Made by a program: the position numbers and the translations under genes
Notes under the pieces: generated by a model
Database searches by the model: none
What the model was told of the DNA's origin: nothing
The model's input: only the letters and a program-made list of their open reading frames with translations
Shown: piece by piece, positions 1 through 7,662 of the stretch
Layout: each line of letters begins with the position of its first letter
Position numbering within the stretch: the stretch's first letter is position 1
Source of the DNA: Gemmatimonadales bacterium
Lineage (GTDB): Bacteria; Gemmatimonadota; Gemmatimonadetes; Gemmatimonadales; GWC2-71-9
Assembly: GCA_013812695.1 (NCBI GenBank)
Contig: JACCSZ010000291.1
Span: 1-9,271, forward strand
DNA: 9,271 nucleotides
Direction of reading: 5' to 3'

Positions 1-6
1 CGTTCC

Positions 7-1236
7 TTGCGGATCATCTGTCCCACCTACTGGTATCCTCAACACGCTACCGATACTCAGGCGACGTACGTGCACGACATCAACCGACACCTGGCCCGGC
101 GCGGCCACGCGGTGACGGTCGTGACCCCCGGCAGCTCCTCGCTTCCAGCCGTCGACAGCTTCGACGGCGTCCAGGTCGTCCGGTTTCCACTGGAGCTCCC
201 CGTCGACCTGACCTATGGCCGGGTGGCGCAAAGCCGGGTGAACATCGTCGGGAAATTCGCGCGCGTGGCGGTGATGGCGCATTACCTCGAGGCCCAGTAC
301 CGGGCCACGATCGCCGCGTGCCGCGACCAGCGCGCCGACGTCATTCACGCCCATTGGGCGATTCCAACCGGGCCCGCCGCGGTCCACGCCGCGCGCAAGC
401 TCGGGCTCCCGAGCGTGATCACCATGCACGGCGGCGATGTATACGTGAATCCCGAGCAGGGCTACGATTTTCCAACCCGGTGGTACGTCCGGCCCGCGCT
501 TCGCTGGACGCTGCGCCATGCCGATGCGCTCACCGCGATCACCGACGACTGCCGTCAGCACGCGCTCCGCGCGGGCGCGCCCGGCAAGTCGATCCACCTG
601 GTGTTCAACGGCACCGACCTCCGGCGGTTCAGCCCGGCGCCGGCCCCTTCCGGCGGCCGCGTCGGCGACCCGCGTTTCGGGCCGCACATGATCTTCGCGT
701 GTCGTCAGCTCTTTCCGCGGAAGGGCATTCGCTTCCTCATCGAGGCGGCGGCCATGCTGAAGCCCCGTTTTCCGGATCTCCAGGTGGTGGTGGCGGGCGA
801 CGGATTCGAGCGGCCCGAGCTGATCAAGCTCGCCGAGTCGCTCGGCATCAGCGAGCGGGTCACCTTTCTCGGTTGGGTGGCCAACAGCGAACTTCCACAG
901 TATTATCGCGCTGCCTGCGTGTCGGTGATCCCCTCGCTCGAGGAAGGGTTCGGCATTCCCGCCGCGGAGGCGATGGGGTGCGAGATCCCCGTCGTCGCGA
1001 GCGATGCCGGCGGGCTGCCCGAGGTCGTCGAGCACGGCGTCACGGGCCTGGTCGTGCCGCGCGGCGATTCGAGCGCGCTCGCCGAGGCCATCGGCGAACT
1101 GCTCTCGGACCCCGCCCGCCGCACAGCGATGGGCCGCGCGGGCCGGGAGCGCGCCCTCCGGCTCTTCGACTGGGATCGCAGCGCCGAACAGTTCGAGCAG
1201 ATCTACTCCACGGTGGCGGCGAGGAGTCGCCGGTGA
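7..1236 (+). CDS. GT4-family glycosyltransferase (GT-B fold)
   Basis: Transfers a sugar from a nucleotide-sugar donor to a lipid-linked or polysaccharide acceptor, probably at the cytoplasmic face of the membrane. The 409 residues are a normal GT4 length. The N-terminal acceptor domain (about 1-200) carries HAHW (114-117) and HGGD (141-144). The C-terminal donor domain has an R233/K239 phosphate-binding pair (CRQLFPRKG), AGDG (263-266) and the hallmark EX7E motif, E313 to E321 in EEGFGIPAAEAM. The reading frame is open to the window edge. TTG at position 7 is the first possible start and the beta-1 strand begins straight after it, so few or no residues are missing, but a start just outside the window cannot be excluded and no ribosome site can be seen. 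The stop overlaps the next gene by 4 bp (GTGA). Donor and acceptor cannot be read from sequence. The family call is firm, the role in surface glycan synthesis is inferred from neighbours. Confidence 0.92.
   Translation: MRIICPTYWYPQHATDTQATYVHDINRHLARRGHAVTVVTPGSSSLPAVDSFDGVQVVRFPLELPVDLTYGRVAQSRVNIVGKFARVAVMAHYLEAQYRATIAACRDQRADVIHAHWAIPTGPAAVHAARKLGLPSVITMHGGDVYVNPEQGYDFPTRWYVRPALRWTLRHADALTAITDDCRQHALRAGAPGKSIHLVFNGTDLRRFSPAPAPSGGRVGDPRFGPHMIFACRQLFPRKGIRFLIEAAAMLKPRFPDLQVVVAGDGFERPELIKLAESLGISERVTFLGWVANSELPQYYRAACVSVIPSLEEGFGIPAAEAMGCEIPVVASDAGGLPEVVEHGVTGLVVPRGDSSALAEAIGELLSDPARRTAMGRAGRERALRLFDWDRSAEQFEQIYSTVAARSRR
1221..1226 (+). promoter_or_regulatory. Ribosome binding site fixing the GTG start at 1233
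   Basis: GAGGAG lies 6 nt before the GTG at 1233, inside the 3' end of the glycosyltransferase gene. It is the best Shine-Dalgarno match in the operon. It decides the start of the deacetylase gene, whose frame is open for about 300 further codons upstream without resembling any protein. Confidence 0.7.
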
Positions 1237-2090
1237 CGGATCGGCTGTTCTCGTTTCGCTGGGACGTCGATCATCGAGTCTGCATCACGGATGGCCTCCC
1301 CCGGATCCGGGCCGTCTGTCGGGATTTCGGCGTGCCCAACACTTTTTTCGTGAACCTCGGCCGCTCCACCAACCTCCGCGAATGGGTGGGGAAGGGCGTC
1401 ACGCGCTCCAAGGCCAAGCTGGCCGATCGGGATGCCGTGCACCTGATCAAGAAGACGGGGTGGTCACGGTTCCTGGTGGAGACCGCGCTCGCCCGCCCCG
1501 TGGGCCTGAGCTTCGTGCCGGAGATTCAGGCCCTGCAGGCGGAGGGACACGAGCTGGGGCTGCACGGCGGCATGGATCACGTGATCTGGAGCCGCCGGTT
1601 CCACCAGCTTCCCGATGACGAGCTCATCGCCGACATCGAACAATCCTATGCCCACTACACGCGCCACTTCGGCAAGCCGGTCGGGTTTTCCTCGCCCGGG
1701 TTCTACTCCGACGAGCGCGTCATGCTGCTGCTGGACCGGCTCGACTTTCTCTACAACGGCGACGCGATCGGCGGCGAGCCCCGCCGCGCCACGGCCGGCG
1801 GACGGCCGCTCCGGCACTGGACCATCCCGGTCACGCTGGCGGGCCCGCGAACGATCCCGTTCCTCGAGTTCCACGGCGCGCGTGGCACCGAGGACGCGGA
1901 GGTGCTGCGCCAGCTCGACGAGCACCTCGAGACCCACGACGAGGTGGTCCTGTACGGACACCCGTGTTACGAGGGCGTGCGCGAGGCGGTGCTGCGGCAG
2001 GTGTTCGCCCGCGTGATCGAGCGCGGTTTCCGGTTCGTCACGATGCAGACGCTGGCGGAGCGGCTGCAGGCGGCCAGCCCCGCGCGATGA
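1233..2090 (+). CDS. ArnD-like polysaccharide deacetylase / deformylase (NodB fold)
   Basis: A 285-residue metal-dependent deacetylase-fold enzyme that likely removes an N-formyl or N-acetyl group from a glycan or carrier-linked sugar. It resembles ArnD, which deformylates undecaprenyl-phosphate 4-deoxy-4-formamido-L-arabinose, more than classical NodB/CE4 enzymes. RWDVDH (9-14) matches ArnD's RIDVDT and supplies D11 and D13. HELGLHGGMDH (106-116) matches HEVGLHAWDHH. GFSSPG (151-156), YNGD (174-177), IPVT (198-201) and H243 in VLYGHPCYEG follow the ArnD order. This comparison is from memory of E. coli ArnD, not an alignment. The GTG start overlaps the previous stop and is supported by GAGGAG. 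The stop overlaps the next ATG. There is no signal peptide or membrane segment, so it acts in the cytosol or at the inner membrane face. No other arn gene is in the window, so the substrate is unknown. Confidence 0.82.
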   Translation: MTDRLFSFRWDVDHRVCITDGLPRIRAVCRDFGVPNTFFVNLGRSTNLREWVGKGVTRSKAKLADRDAVHLIKKTGWSRFLVETALARPVGLSFVPEIQALQAEGHELGLHGGMDHVIWSRRFHQLPDDELIADIEQSYAHYTRHFGKPVGFSSPGFYSDERVMLLLDRLDFLYNGDAIGGEPRRATAGGRPLRHWTIPVTLAGPRTIPFLEFHGARGTEDAEVLRQLDEHLETHDEVVLYGHPCYEGVREAVLRQVFARVIERGFRFVTMQTLAERLQAASPAR

Positions 2091-3199
2091 TTCGCGTGCT
2101 GAGCGTCTTCGGTACCCGGCCGGAGGCGATCAAGATGGCCCCGGTGGTGCGCTCGCTGCGCGCCGCGCCCGAGCGCTTCGAGAGCCTGGTGTGCGTCACC
2201 GCGCAGCATCGGACGATGCTGGATCAGGTGCTCGAGGTGTTCGACCTCAAGGCCGACGTCGACCTCGACCTGATGGTGCCGGGACAGACGCCCGCGGGGA
2301 TCGCGGCCGGCATCCTGGACCGCCTGCCCGCGTTGCTCCGGCGGGTGCGACCGGACGTGATCCTCGTGCAGGGGGACACCACGACCACCTTTGCGGCGGC
2401 GCTCGCCGCGTTTCTCGAGCGGGTGCCCGCGGGCCACGTCGAAGCCGGCCTTCGCACCGGCGACCGCTGGCAACCGTTTCCCGAAGAGATGAACCGGGTC
2501 CTCACGACCCGGATCGCCGCGCTGCATTTTCCCCCGACCCCGGCCGCGCGCGATGCGCTCGTGGCCGAAGGGGTGCCCGCCGCCGACGTCTACCTCACCG
2601 GCAACACCGTCATCGATGCGCTCCTGCAGACGGTGCGCCCCGACTATCGCCTTCGCACGCCCGCGCTGGCGGGGCTCGACGAGGCCCGGCGGCTGGTGCT
2701 GGTGACGACCCACCGGCGGGAGAGCTTCGGGGCGCCGCTGCGCTCGATCTGCGCCGCGATTCGGGAGCTCGCCGGGCGGTTTCCCGACCTCCAGTTCGTG
2801 CTGCCCGTCCATCCCAATCCGGAAGTGAAGCGTCCGGTCGAGGAGCTGCTCGGCGACCTGCCGGGGATGCACCTCATCCCGCCGGTCGACTACCAGGAGT
2901 TCGTGCACCTGATGTCGCGCGCCCACCTGGTGCTCACCGACAGCGGCGGCGTGCAGGAGGAAGCGCCCTCGCTCGGCAAGCCGGTGCTCGTGCTCAGGGA
3001 GGTGACGGAGCGTCCGGAGGGGGTCGCGGCGGGCACCGCGCTCGTGGTGGGCACCGACTGCGCACGGATCGTCGCGACGGCCTCGGAGTTGCTCACCTCG
3101 CCCGCGGCGTACGCGCGGATGGCCAACGCGGTGAACCCGTACGGCGACGGCCGGGCCAGCGAGCGGATTCTGGCCGCGCTGGCGGACCGGCTGGGATGA
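2087..3199 (+). CDS. wecB: UDP-N-acetylglucosamine 2-epimerase (non-hydrolysing)
   Basis: Interconverts UDP-GlcNAc and UDP-ManNAc, supplying ManNAc-type donors for surface polysaccharide. The 370 residues are the usual WecB/MnaA length. Motifs run in family order: GTRPEAIKMAPV (9-20), QHRTMLDQ (40-47), GDTTT (96-100), HVEAGLRTG (117-125), PEEMNR (132-137), THRRESFG (208-215), HPNP (242-245), TDSGGVQEEAPSLGKP (284-299), TERPEG (308-313) and NPYGDG (350-355). By comparison with E. coli WecB, the catalytic residues D97, E119, E133 and H209 are all present, so the enzyme should be active. The ATG is chosen because the family N-terminus begins exactly there and it forms an ATGA overlap with the preceding stop. 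The upstream Shine-Dalgarno is poor, so translation is probably coupled. No WecC-type UDP-ManNAc dehydrogenase is in the window. Confidence 0.95.
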   Translation: MIRVLSVFGTRPEAIKMAPVVRSLRAAPERFESLVCVTAQHRTMLDQVLEVFDLKADVDLDLMVPGQTPAGIAAGILDRLPALLRRVRPDVILVQGDTTTTFAAALAAFLERVPAGHVEAGLRTGDRWQPFPEEMNRVLTTRIAALHFPPTPAARDALVAEGVPAADVYLTGNTVIDALLQTVRPDYRLRTPALAGLDEARRLVLVTTHRRESFGAPLRSICAAIRELAGRFPDLQFVLPVHPNPEVKRPVEELLGDLPGMHLIPPVDYQEFVHLMSRAHLVLTDSGGVQEEAPSLGKPVLVLREVTERPEGVAAGTALVVGTDCARIVATASELLTSPAAYARMANAVNPYGDGRASERILAALADRLG

Positions 3200-4194
3200 G
3201 GCTGCTGGTCACCGGCGGGACCGGGTTCATCGGCTCGCACCTGGCGGAGGAAGCCCGGCGGCGCGGGGCCGAGACGGTGGTCCTGGGCCTCACCGACCGG
3301 CCGGAAGAGCGGGCTAACGCCGACCTGCTGGCGCGGCAGGGCGTCGAGATCGTGCCCGGCAGCATCACCGATCCCGAGCTGTGTACGCGCGCGATGCGGG
3401 GCGTGACCCACGTGTTCCATCTGGCCGTGGCGATGCGCGAAGGCGGCAAGAGCGACGAGTTCTTCGAGACGGTGAACCTCGACGGCACGCGGCGCCTGCT
3501 CGAGGCAGCGAGCGCAGGGCGGGTCGAGCGATTCGTGTATTGCGGCACGATCGGCATCTACGGCCACCGGGCGCCGGGGATCACGACTGAGGAGTCGCCG
3601 CTCCACCCGGGGAACATCTACGAGCGCACGAAGGTCGCGGCCGAGCGGATGGTCCGGGAGCTGGCTCCGGTCTCGGGTGTGCCGTTCACGATCCTCCGAC
3701 CGGCCGACGTATACGGGCCGCGCGACCAGCGGCTGCTCAAGCTCTTCCGCGGCGTGAGCCGGGGTCGGTTCCCGCTGTTCGGCGACGGCGCGGGGCGGCG
3801 GCACATGGTCTACGTCGCCGACGTGGTCAGCGCGTTCTTCGCCGCCTGCGACCGCGCCGAGGCGGCGAGTGCCGAGATGATCGTCGCGGGGCCGGCGCCG
3901 TGTACCCTGCGCGAGCTGATCGAGGAGGTCCGCCGCACCACGGGCAGCGCTCGCTTCGGGCGTAAATTGCCGCTCGCGCCCATGCTGGCCGCGGCGGCGG
4001 TCGTCGAGGACGTCTGCCAGGCGCTCCACCTCGACCCGCCGATCTATCGGCGCCGGATGGATTTCTTCACCTCCGACTCGGCGTTCGATACCTCGCGGGC
4101 CCAACGGGTGCTCGGCTGGGCACCTCGAGTCGGGCTCGCGGAAGGCGTGCGGTTGACGTACGAGGACTACCGGCAATCCTCGTTAACTTCGTAG
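3196..4194 (+). CDS. NAD-dependent sugar epimerase/dehydratase (extended SDR)
   Basis: A 332-residue extended short-chain dehydrogenase/reductase that probably epimerises, dehydrates or reduces a nucleotide-activated sugar. The N-terminal Rossmann motif TGGTGFIG (6-13) binds NAD(P). The active site is complete: T118 in YCGTIGIYG, Y142 and K146 in IYERTK. LRPADVYGPRD (residues about 166-176) and an FGDG/HMVYVADV segment, with a ...RVLGWAP... end, are typical of the GalE/WcaG group. Substrate specificity cannot be read from these motifs, so GalE-like epimerase, 4,6-dehydratase and 4-keto reductase all remain possible. The ATG overlaps the wecB stop (ATGA) and there is no strong ribosome site. 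A 2-nt gap separates it from the methyltransferase gene. The context suggests that it acts on the UDP-HexNAc pool generated by the upstream epimerase, which is inference. Confidence 0.9.
   Translation: MRLLVTGGTGFIGSHLAEEARRRGAETVVLGLTDRPEERANADLLARQGVEIVPGSITDPELCTRAMRGVTHVFHLAVAMREGGKSDEFFETVNLDGTRRLLEAASAGRVERFVYCGTIGIYGHRAPGITTEESPLHPGNIYERTKVAAERMVRELAPVSGVPFTILRPADVYGPRDQRLLKLFRGVSRGRFPLFGDGAGRRHMVYVADVVSAFFAACDRAEAASAEMIVAGPAPCTLRELIEEVRRTTGSARFGRKLPLAPMLAAAAVVEDVCQALHLDPPIYRRRMDFFTSDSAFDTSRAQRVLGWAPRVGLAEGVRLTYEDYRQSSLTS
4184..4189 (+). promoter_or_regulatory. Possible -10 element for a leaderless transcript (TAACTT)
   Basis: TAACTT fits the TANNNT pattern and ends 7 nt before the ATG at 4197, the spacing typical of leaderless transcripts. 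The stretch is AT-rich for this window, and the ATG has no Shine-Dalgarno sequence. No well-placed -35 box is seen: TTGACG at 4153 is about 25 nt upstream of the hexamer, which is too far. This is a weak candidate. Confidence 0.25.
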
Positions 4195-4196
4195 TC

Positions 4197-5015
4197 ATGG
4201 AGAAGGTCTTGCCTGAACCGTGGCAGCTTCAGCTCTTTCGCCGGTCGCTCAAGAAGCGGCAGACCGTAGACGCCCTCCTGGGGCACCTGCCCCGGCTCGA
4301 CGGCCGCCTGTGCCTCGAGCTCGGGTGCGGGACCGGTCTGACATCGCATTTCCTCAGGGAGCGCGGCGGCGTGTGGGTCAGCGCCGACTTCGAGCGCGAC
4401 CACGCGCGCTCGGCCAAGCAGCTCGTCGGCGACGGCGTGCTCCAGATCGGCGAGCGCGCGCTGCCGTTCCGGACCGGCGCGTTCGACGTGGTGACGGCGA
4501 TCAACTTCCTCGAGCACATCAAGGACGACGAAACCTTCTTCGCGGAGATGGTGCGCGTGCTCAAGCCGGGAGGCGACTTCGTGTTCATGGCCCCCAAGGG
4601 CGACCCCGGCCGTCCGGGGTTCGCGCTCAAGCGCGCCCTGGGCTTCACCGCCGACCAGGAAGGCTTTGGGCATGCGCGCGACGGCTACCCGCTCCGGGCC
4701 GCGCGGTCGATCATGGAGCGCCACGGGCTTCAGGTGCAGGGGCAGGAAACCTATTGCCGGTTCTTTACGGAATCGCTCGAGGACCTGCTCAACTACGCAT
4801 ACCACCGGAAAGCCACGCAGAAGAAGGAGAGCGTGGAGCAGGACTTTCACGGCGACACCGCTCCGATGTCCGCGGAGGCGTTGAACAAGGTGGGCACCGC
4901 CTACAAAGTGTACTCCGCCATCTACCCCGCGCTCCGCGCCTGGACGATGCTCGACCGGCTGATCCCGTTCTCCGAGGGCTACATGGCGGTGGCCTGGGGC
5001 CGGAAGGCCGCCTGA
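4197..5015 (+). CDS. Class I SAM-dependent methyltransferase
   Basis: A 272-residue Rossmann-fold methyltransferase. Motif I is LELGCGTG (40-47), the acidic residue binding the SAM ribose is D64 (SADFE), FDVVTAINFLEHI spans 96-108, and RVLKPGG (120-126) is the post-motif signature of the Methyltransf_11/UbiE-like group. The C-terminal third (about 150-272) is variable and probably recognises the substrate. In this operon a sugar or glycan-end O-methyltransferase is the likeliest role, but the fold alone does not give the acceptor. The start is slightly uncertain. ATG 4197 has no Shine-Dalgarno sequence, while TTG at 4209 is preceded by GGAG at 4199-4202 with a 6-nt spacer. Either choice leaves the catalytic domain intact. 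One nucleotide separates its stop from asnB. There is no signal peptide. Confidence 0.88.
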   Translation: MEKVLPEPWQLQLFRRSLKKRQTVDALLGHLPRLDGRLCLELGCGTGLTSHFLRERGGVWVSADFERDHARSAKQLVGDGVLQIGERALPFRTGAFDVVTAINFLEHIKDDETFFAEMVRVLKPGGDFVFMAPKGDPGRPGFALKRALGFTADQEGFGHARDGYPLRAARSIMERHGLQVQGQETYCRFFTESLEDLLNYAYHRKATQKKESVEQDFHGDTAPMSAEALNKVGTAYKVYSAIYPALRAWTMLDRLIPFSEGYMAVAWGRKAA

Positions 5016-5016
5016 G

Positions 5017-6975
5017 ATGTGCGGCATCGTAGGCACGGTCGGACCGGGCCAGGTCGAGGAGGCCGAGGTGACGCGGATGTGCGATGCCATCCGGCACCGC
5101 GGCCCGGACGACTGGGGCACCTTCGTCGAAGGGGGCACGGCGCTCGGCATGCGTCGGCTGAGCATCATCGACCTCGAGGGCGGCCACCAGCCGATCGCCA
5201 ACGAGGACGGAAGTGTAGTGGTGGTGTACAACGGCGAGATCTACAATCACGAGTCGCTGCGCCGCGAGCTCCAGAGCCGGGGCCATCAGTTCCGCACTCG
5301 CACCGACACCGAAATTCTCGTTCACCTGTACGAGGATGAGGGCGAGCGGATGCTGGCGCGCCTGCGCGGAATGTTCGCCCTGGCGATCTGGGACCGCACC
5401 CGGCGCCGCCTGCTGCTCGCGCGCGATCACTTCGGGCAGAAACCGCTGTTCTATACGGAGCGGGACGGCCGCCTGACGTTCGCCTCCGAGATCAAGGCGC
5501 TGCTCGCGCGAGATCCGAGTCTGGCGGTGCTCTCGCCCACCGCGCTCGACCAATATCTCACGCTTCGGTTCGTGCAGCCGCCCGACACATTCTTCGAGCG
5601 CATCCGGGCGTTGCCACCGGCCCACTTCATGGTGTGGCAGGCGGGGGAGCCGACTCGAATCGAGCGATACTGGGACCTGTCGTACGGCCCCAAGTGGACG
5701 TTCTCCGAGGCGGAAACGCTCGAGCGCATCGACGGGCTGCTCGCCGAGTCGGTAGCGCTGCACCTCACGAGCGACGTGCCGGTCGGCGCCTTCCTGAGCG
5801 GTGGCCTGGACTCGACGCTGATCGCGGCGTACGCCTCCCGGGTGCTCGGGCCCGAGCTCCGCACGTTCTCCATGGGCATTCCGTACCGCGACCTGAACGA
5901 GCTGCCTGCCGCCGCCGCGGTCGCGCGCAAGTACGGCACCCGCCACTTCGCGGAGGAAGTGACGCCAAGCGTGGGCGACGACCTCCCCCGCCTGATCAGC
6001 GCGCTCGACGAGCCGGCGGACCCGCTGTCGATCTGCCTGCTGCACCTGGCGCGCATGACCGCGCGCGAGGTCAAGGTGGTGCTCGGCGGCGATGGCGGCG
6101 ACGAGCTGTTCGGGGGCTACGATCGCTACGCCGCGGGACGCTGGCTCGATGCCTATCGCGCGGTGCCCGAGGTGGTGCGGAATCTCGTCGCCAGCCAGGT
6201 GCTCCAGCGGCTGCCGGATCAGTTCACCTTCAAGAGCCTGACGCACAAGCTCCGCTGGGTCGACTTGATGGCACGAAAGACCGGCGGCGAGCGGTACGCC
6301 GAGAGCATGCAGTACTTCTGGTTCAACGAAGCGCGCCGGGCGGAGCTCTACACCCCGGAGTTCCGGGCCAGGCTGGCCGGCCGGCGTCCCGAGACATGCC
6401 TGCTCGAGCTGTACTCGGCGGGTAACGCCGACGAGCCCATGGATCGGATGATGTACGTGGACGTCATGTCCCGGCTCCCCGGTCAGTCGCTCATGATTCT
6501 CGACCGCGCCACGATGGCGTACAGCCTCGAGTCTCGCTCGCCGTTCCTCGATCCGCGCTTCGCGGAGTTCATGGCGCGAGTCCCCGTCACGCTCAAGGTC
6601 CGGAAGGGCCAGCTGCGCTACATGGAGCGCCGGCTCGGCGAGCGCTATCTGCCGCGTGAGGTGCTCGAGCGGAAGAAGCAGGGGTTCGCCTCGCCGCTCA
6701 TGTACATCATGGACCAGGAAGTGCGCACGCTGGCGCCGGCGCTGCTGCTCCAAAGCGAGCTCGTCCGCGACGGCTACCTGGACGGCGCGGCCGTACGCCG
6801 AATGGTGGACGAGCATCTGGCCCGGCGGCGCGACCATGGCAACCGCATCTGGCTCTTGCTGAGCGCGGAGGTCTGGTACCGCCGGTACATCGGCGGCCGC
6901 TCGACGGCCGACCTGGAGGCGGAGTTGGACGAGTCGCGGGCCGGGGCCCCTCCGCTGGCGCGGACGGCCGGATGA
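5017..6975 (+). CDS. asnB: AsnB-type glutamine-hydrolysing amidotransferase
   Basis: A 652-residue asparagine synthetase (glutamine-hydrolysing) family protein that uses glutamine-derived ammonia and ATP to amidate a carboxylate. The N-terminal class II glutaminase domain starts with the nucleophile C2 (MCGIVG), followed by RHRGPDD (26-32), RLSIIDL (47-53), NGEIYNH (72-78) and DHFGQKPLFY (137-146). The synthetase domain has the PP-loop SGGLDS (261-266), LDEPADPLS (330-338) and the GGDGGDELFGGYDRY segment (357-371). RSPFLDPRF lies in the C-terminal part. All catalytic features look intact. Free asparagine synthesis cannot be excluded, but AsnB paralogues embedded in exopolysaccharide, O-antigen and exosortase-associated loci are thought to amidate sugar acids or other glycan components, and the context favours that. 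The ATG begins 1 nt after the methyltransferase stop and encodes the required Met-Cys. The stop overlaps the next ATG. Confidence 0.93.
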   Translation: MCGIVGTVGPGQVEEAEVTRMCDAIRHRGPDDWGTFVEGGTALGMRRLSIIDLEGGHQPIANEDGSVVVVYNGEIYNHESLRRELQSRGHQFRTRTDTEILVHLYEDEGERMLARLRGMFALAIWDRTRRRLLLARDHFGQKPLFYTERDGRLTFASEIKALLARDPSLAVLSPTALDQYLTLRFVQPPDTFFERIRALPPAHFMVWQAGEPTRIERYWDLSYGPKWTFSEAETLERIDGLLAESVALHLTSDVPVGAFLSGGLDSTLIAAYASRVLGPELRTFSMGIPYRDLNELPAAAAVARKYGTRHFAEEVTPSVGDDLPRLISALDEPADPLSICLLHLARMTAREVKVVLGGDGGDELFGGYDRYAAGRWLDAYRAVPEVVRNLVASQVLQRLPDQFTFKSLTHKLRWVDLMARKTGGERYAESMQYFWFNEARRAELYTPEFRARLAGRRPETCLLELYSAGNADEPMDRMMYVDVMSRLPGQSLMILDRATMAYSLESRSPFLDPRFAEFMARVPVTLKVRKGQLRYMERRLGERYLPREVLERKKQGFASPLMYIMDQEVRTLAPALLLQSELVRDGYLDGAAVRRMVDEHLARRRDHGNRIWLLLSAEVWYRRYIGGRSTADLEAELDESRAGAPPLARTAG

Positions 6976-7655
6976 GCCACGGCGTGGTGGACATGTCGCG
7001 CGACGCCCGCGCGGGCGGTGCCGTGGCGGGCGACCTGCTGCGCTCGGCATACGATTGGGAAAGCGCGCGGGAATCGATGACCCTCGGGGACGCCGTCCAG
7101 CGGTTCCGGGACGTGAACGGTTACGTGGGGTTGCCTGTGCCCGCGAAGCCGGCGTTTCTCAAGGTGTTCCGTCGATTGATCAACGGGCGGCGTCCGCCCG
7201 AAGAGATCTACCGGGTGCACGACGCCTCCCACGTGCTCACGGGAACGACGTTCACGCACGACGAGCCGCCCCTCGTGCTGCTGGCCGGCGAGGCGGTCGA
7301 GCAGGGGCTGTACTTCGCCTCGCGCGGGACGCCGCGGCTGGTTGGCTGGGTGCTGTTCTACGGCGGGGCGTTCGTGGAGTGCGCGCGCCGGATCGCGTCA
7401 TTCCGACAGGTGTACCGCGGGATTCGGCTGGGCCTGTTCAACCGCGCGTACGACTATGCGCGCCGCACCCGACTGACCAACTTGTTCACCATCCCCGTGG
7501 ATACGCTGTGGGACCTGCCCGTGGCCGAGGCGCGGCGCCGGCTGGGCATGCCGGCGGGCGGGCCGACGGCCGAGCTGTACACCGAGATTCGGCTTCCGGC
7601 GCCGGATGCGGAGGCGTTGCGCCGGGAATGGGAGGGATTCGGTATCACCCGGTGA
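6972..7655 (+). CDS. Coq4-family-like protein of unknown role
   Basis: A 227-residue soluble-looking protein that I read as a divergent member of the Coq4 family (PF05019). RVHDASHVLTG (81-91) matches the Coq4 metal-binding motif HDxxH, here H83, D84 and H87. Coq4 expects a glutamate about 11 residues after the second His. Here E98 follows after 10 residues, and E107 in LLAGEAVEQG resembles the helix that normally carries it, so there may be an insertion of about 8 residues. The end of the domain, LWDLPVAEARRRLGM (179-193), resembles the conserved Coq4 C-terminus (...elRkeLgI). Coq4 is implicated in ubiquinone head-group C1 chemistry, but no quinone gene is present here. The ATG overlaps the asnB stop (ATGA). 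M8 at 6993 is an alternative start. It is the last gene of the operon and its product could act on the same glycan or its prenyl carrier, which is speculative. The family assignment is from remembered motifs. Confidence 0.6.
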   Translation: MSHGVVDMSRDARAGGAVAGDLLRSAYDWESARESMTLGDAVQRFRDVNGYVGLPVPAKPAFLKVFRRLINGRRPPEEIYRVHDASHVLTGTTFTHDEPPLVLLAGEAVEQGLYFASRGTPRLVGWVLFYGGAFVECARRIASFRQVYRGIRLGLFNRAYDYARRTRLTNLFTIPVDTLWDLPVAEARRRLGMPAGGPTAELYTEIRLPAPDAEALRREWEGFGITR

Positions 7656-7662
7656 TGGCTGC

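Noticed and set aside
318..1232. Long open frame in front of the deacetylase that would make a 590-residue protein
   Set aside because: It lies entirely inside the glycosyltransferase gene in another frame and gives an Arg/Pro/Ala-rich translation typical of a high-GC shadow. Real similarity begins exactly at the GTG at 1233.
2890..4176. 428-codon open frame on the minus strand
   Set aside because: It is antisense to wecB and the SDR gene, both of which have complete family motifs. The translation resembles nothing.
4789..7050. 753-codon open frame on the minus strand
   Set aside because: It is antisense to asnB and parts of both neighbours, has an Arg/His/Ala-rich composition without recognisable motifs, and is the expected shadow of strong GC3 bias.
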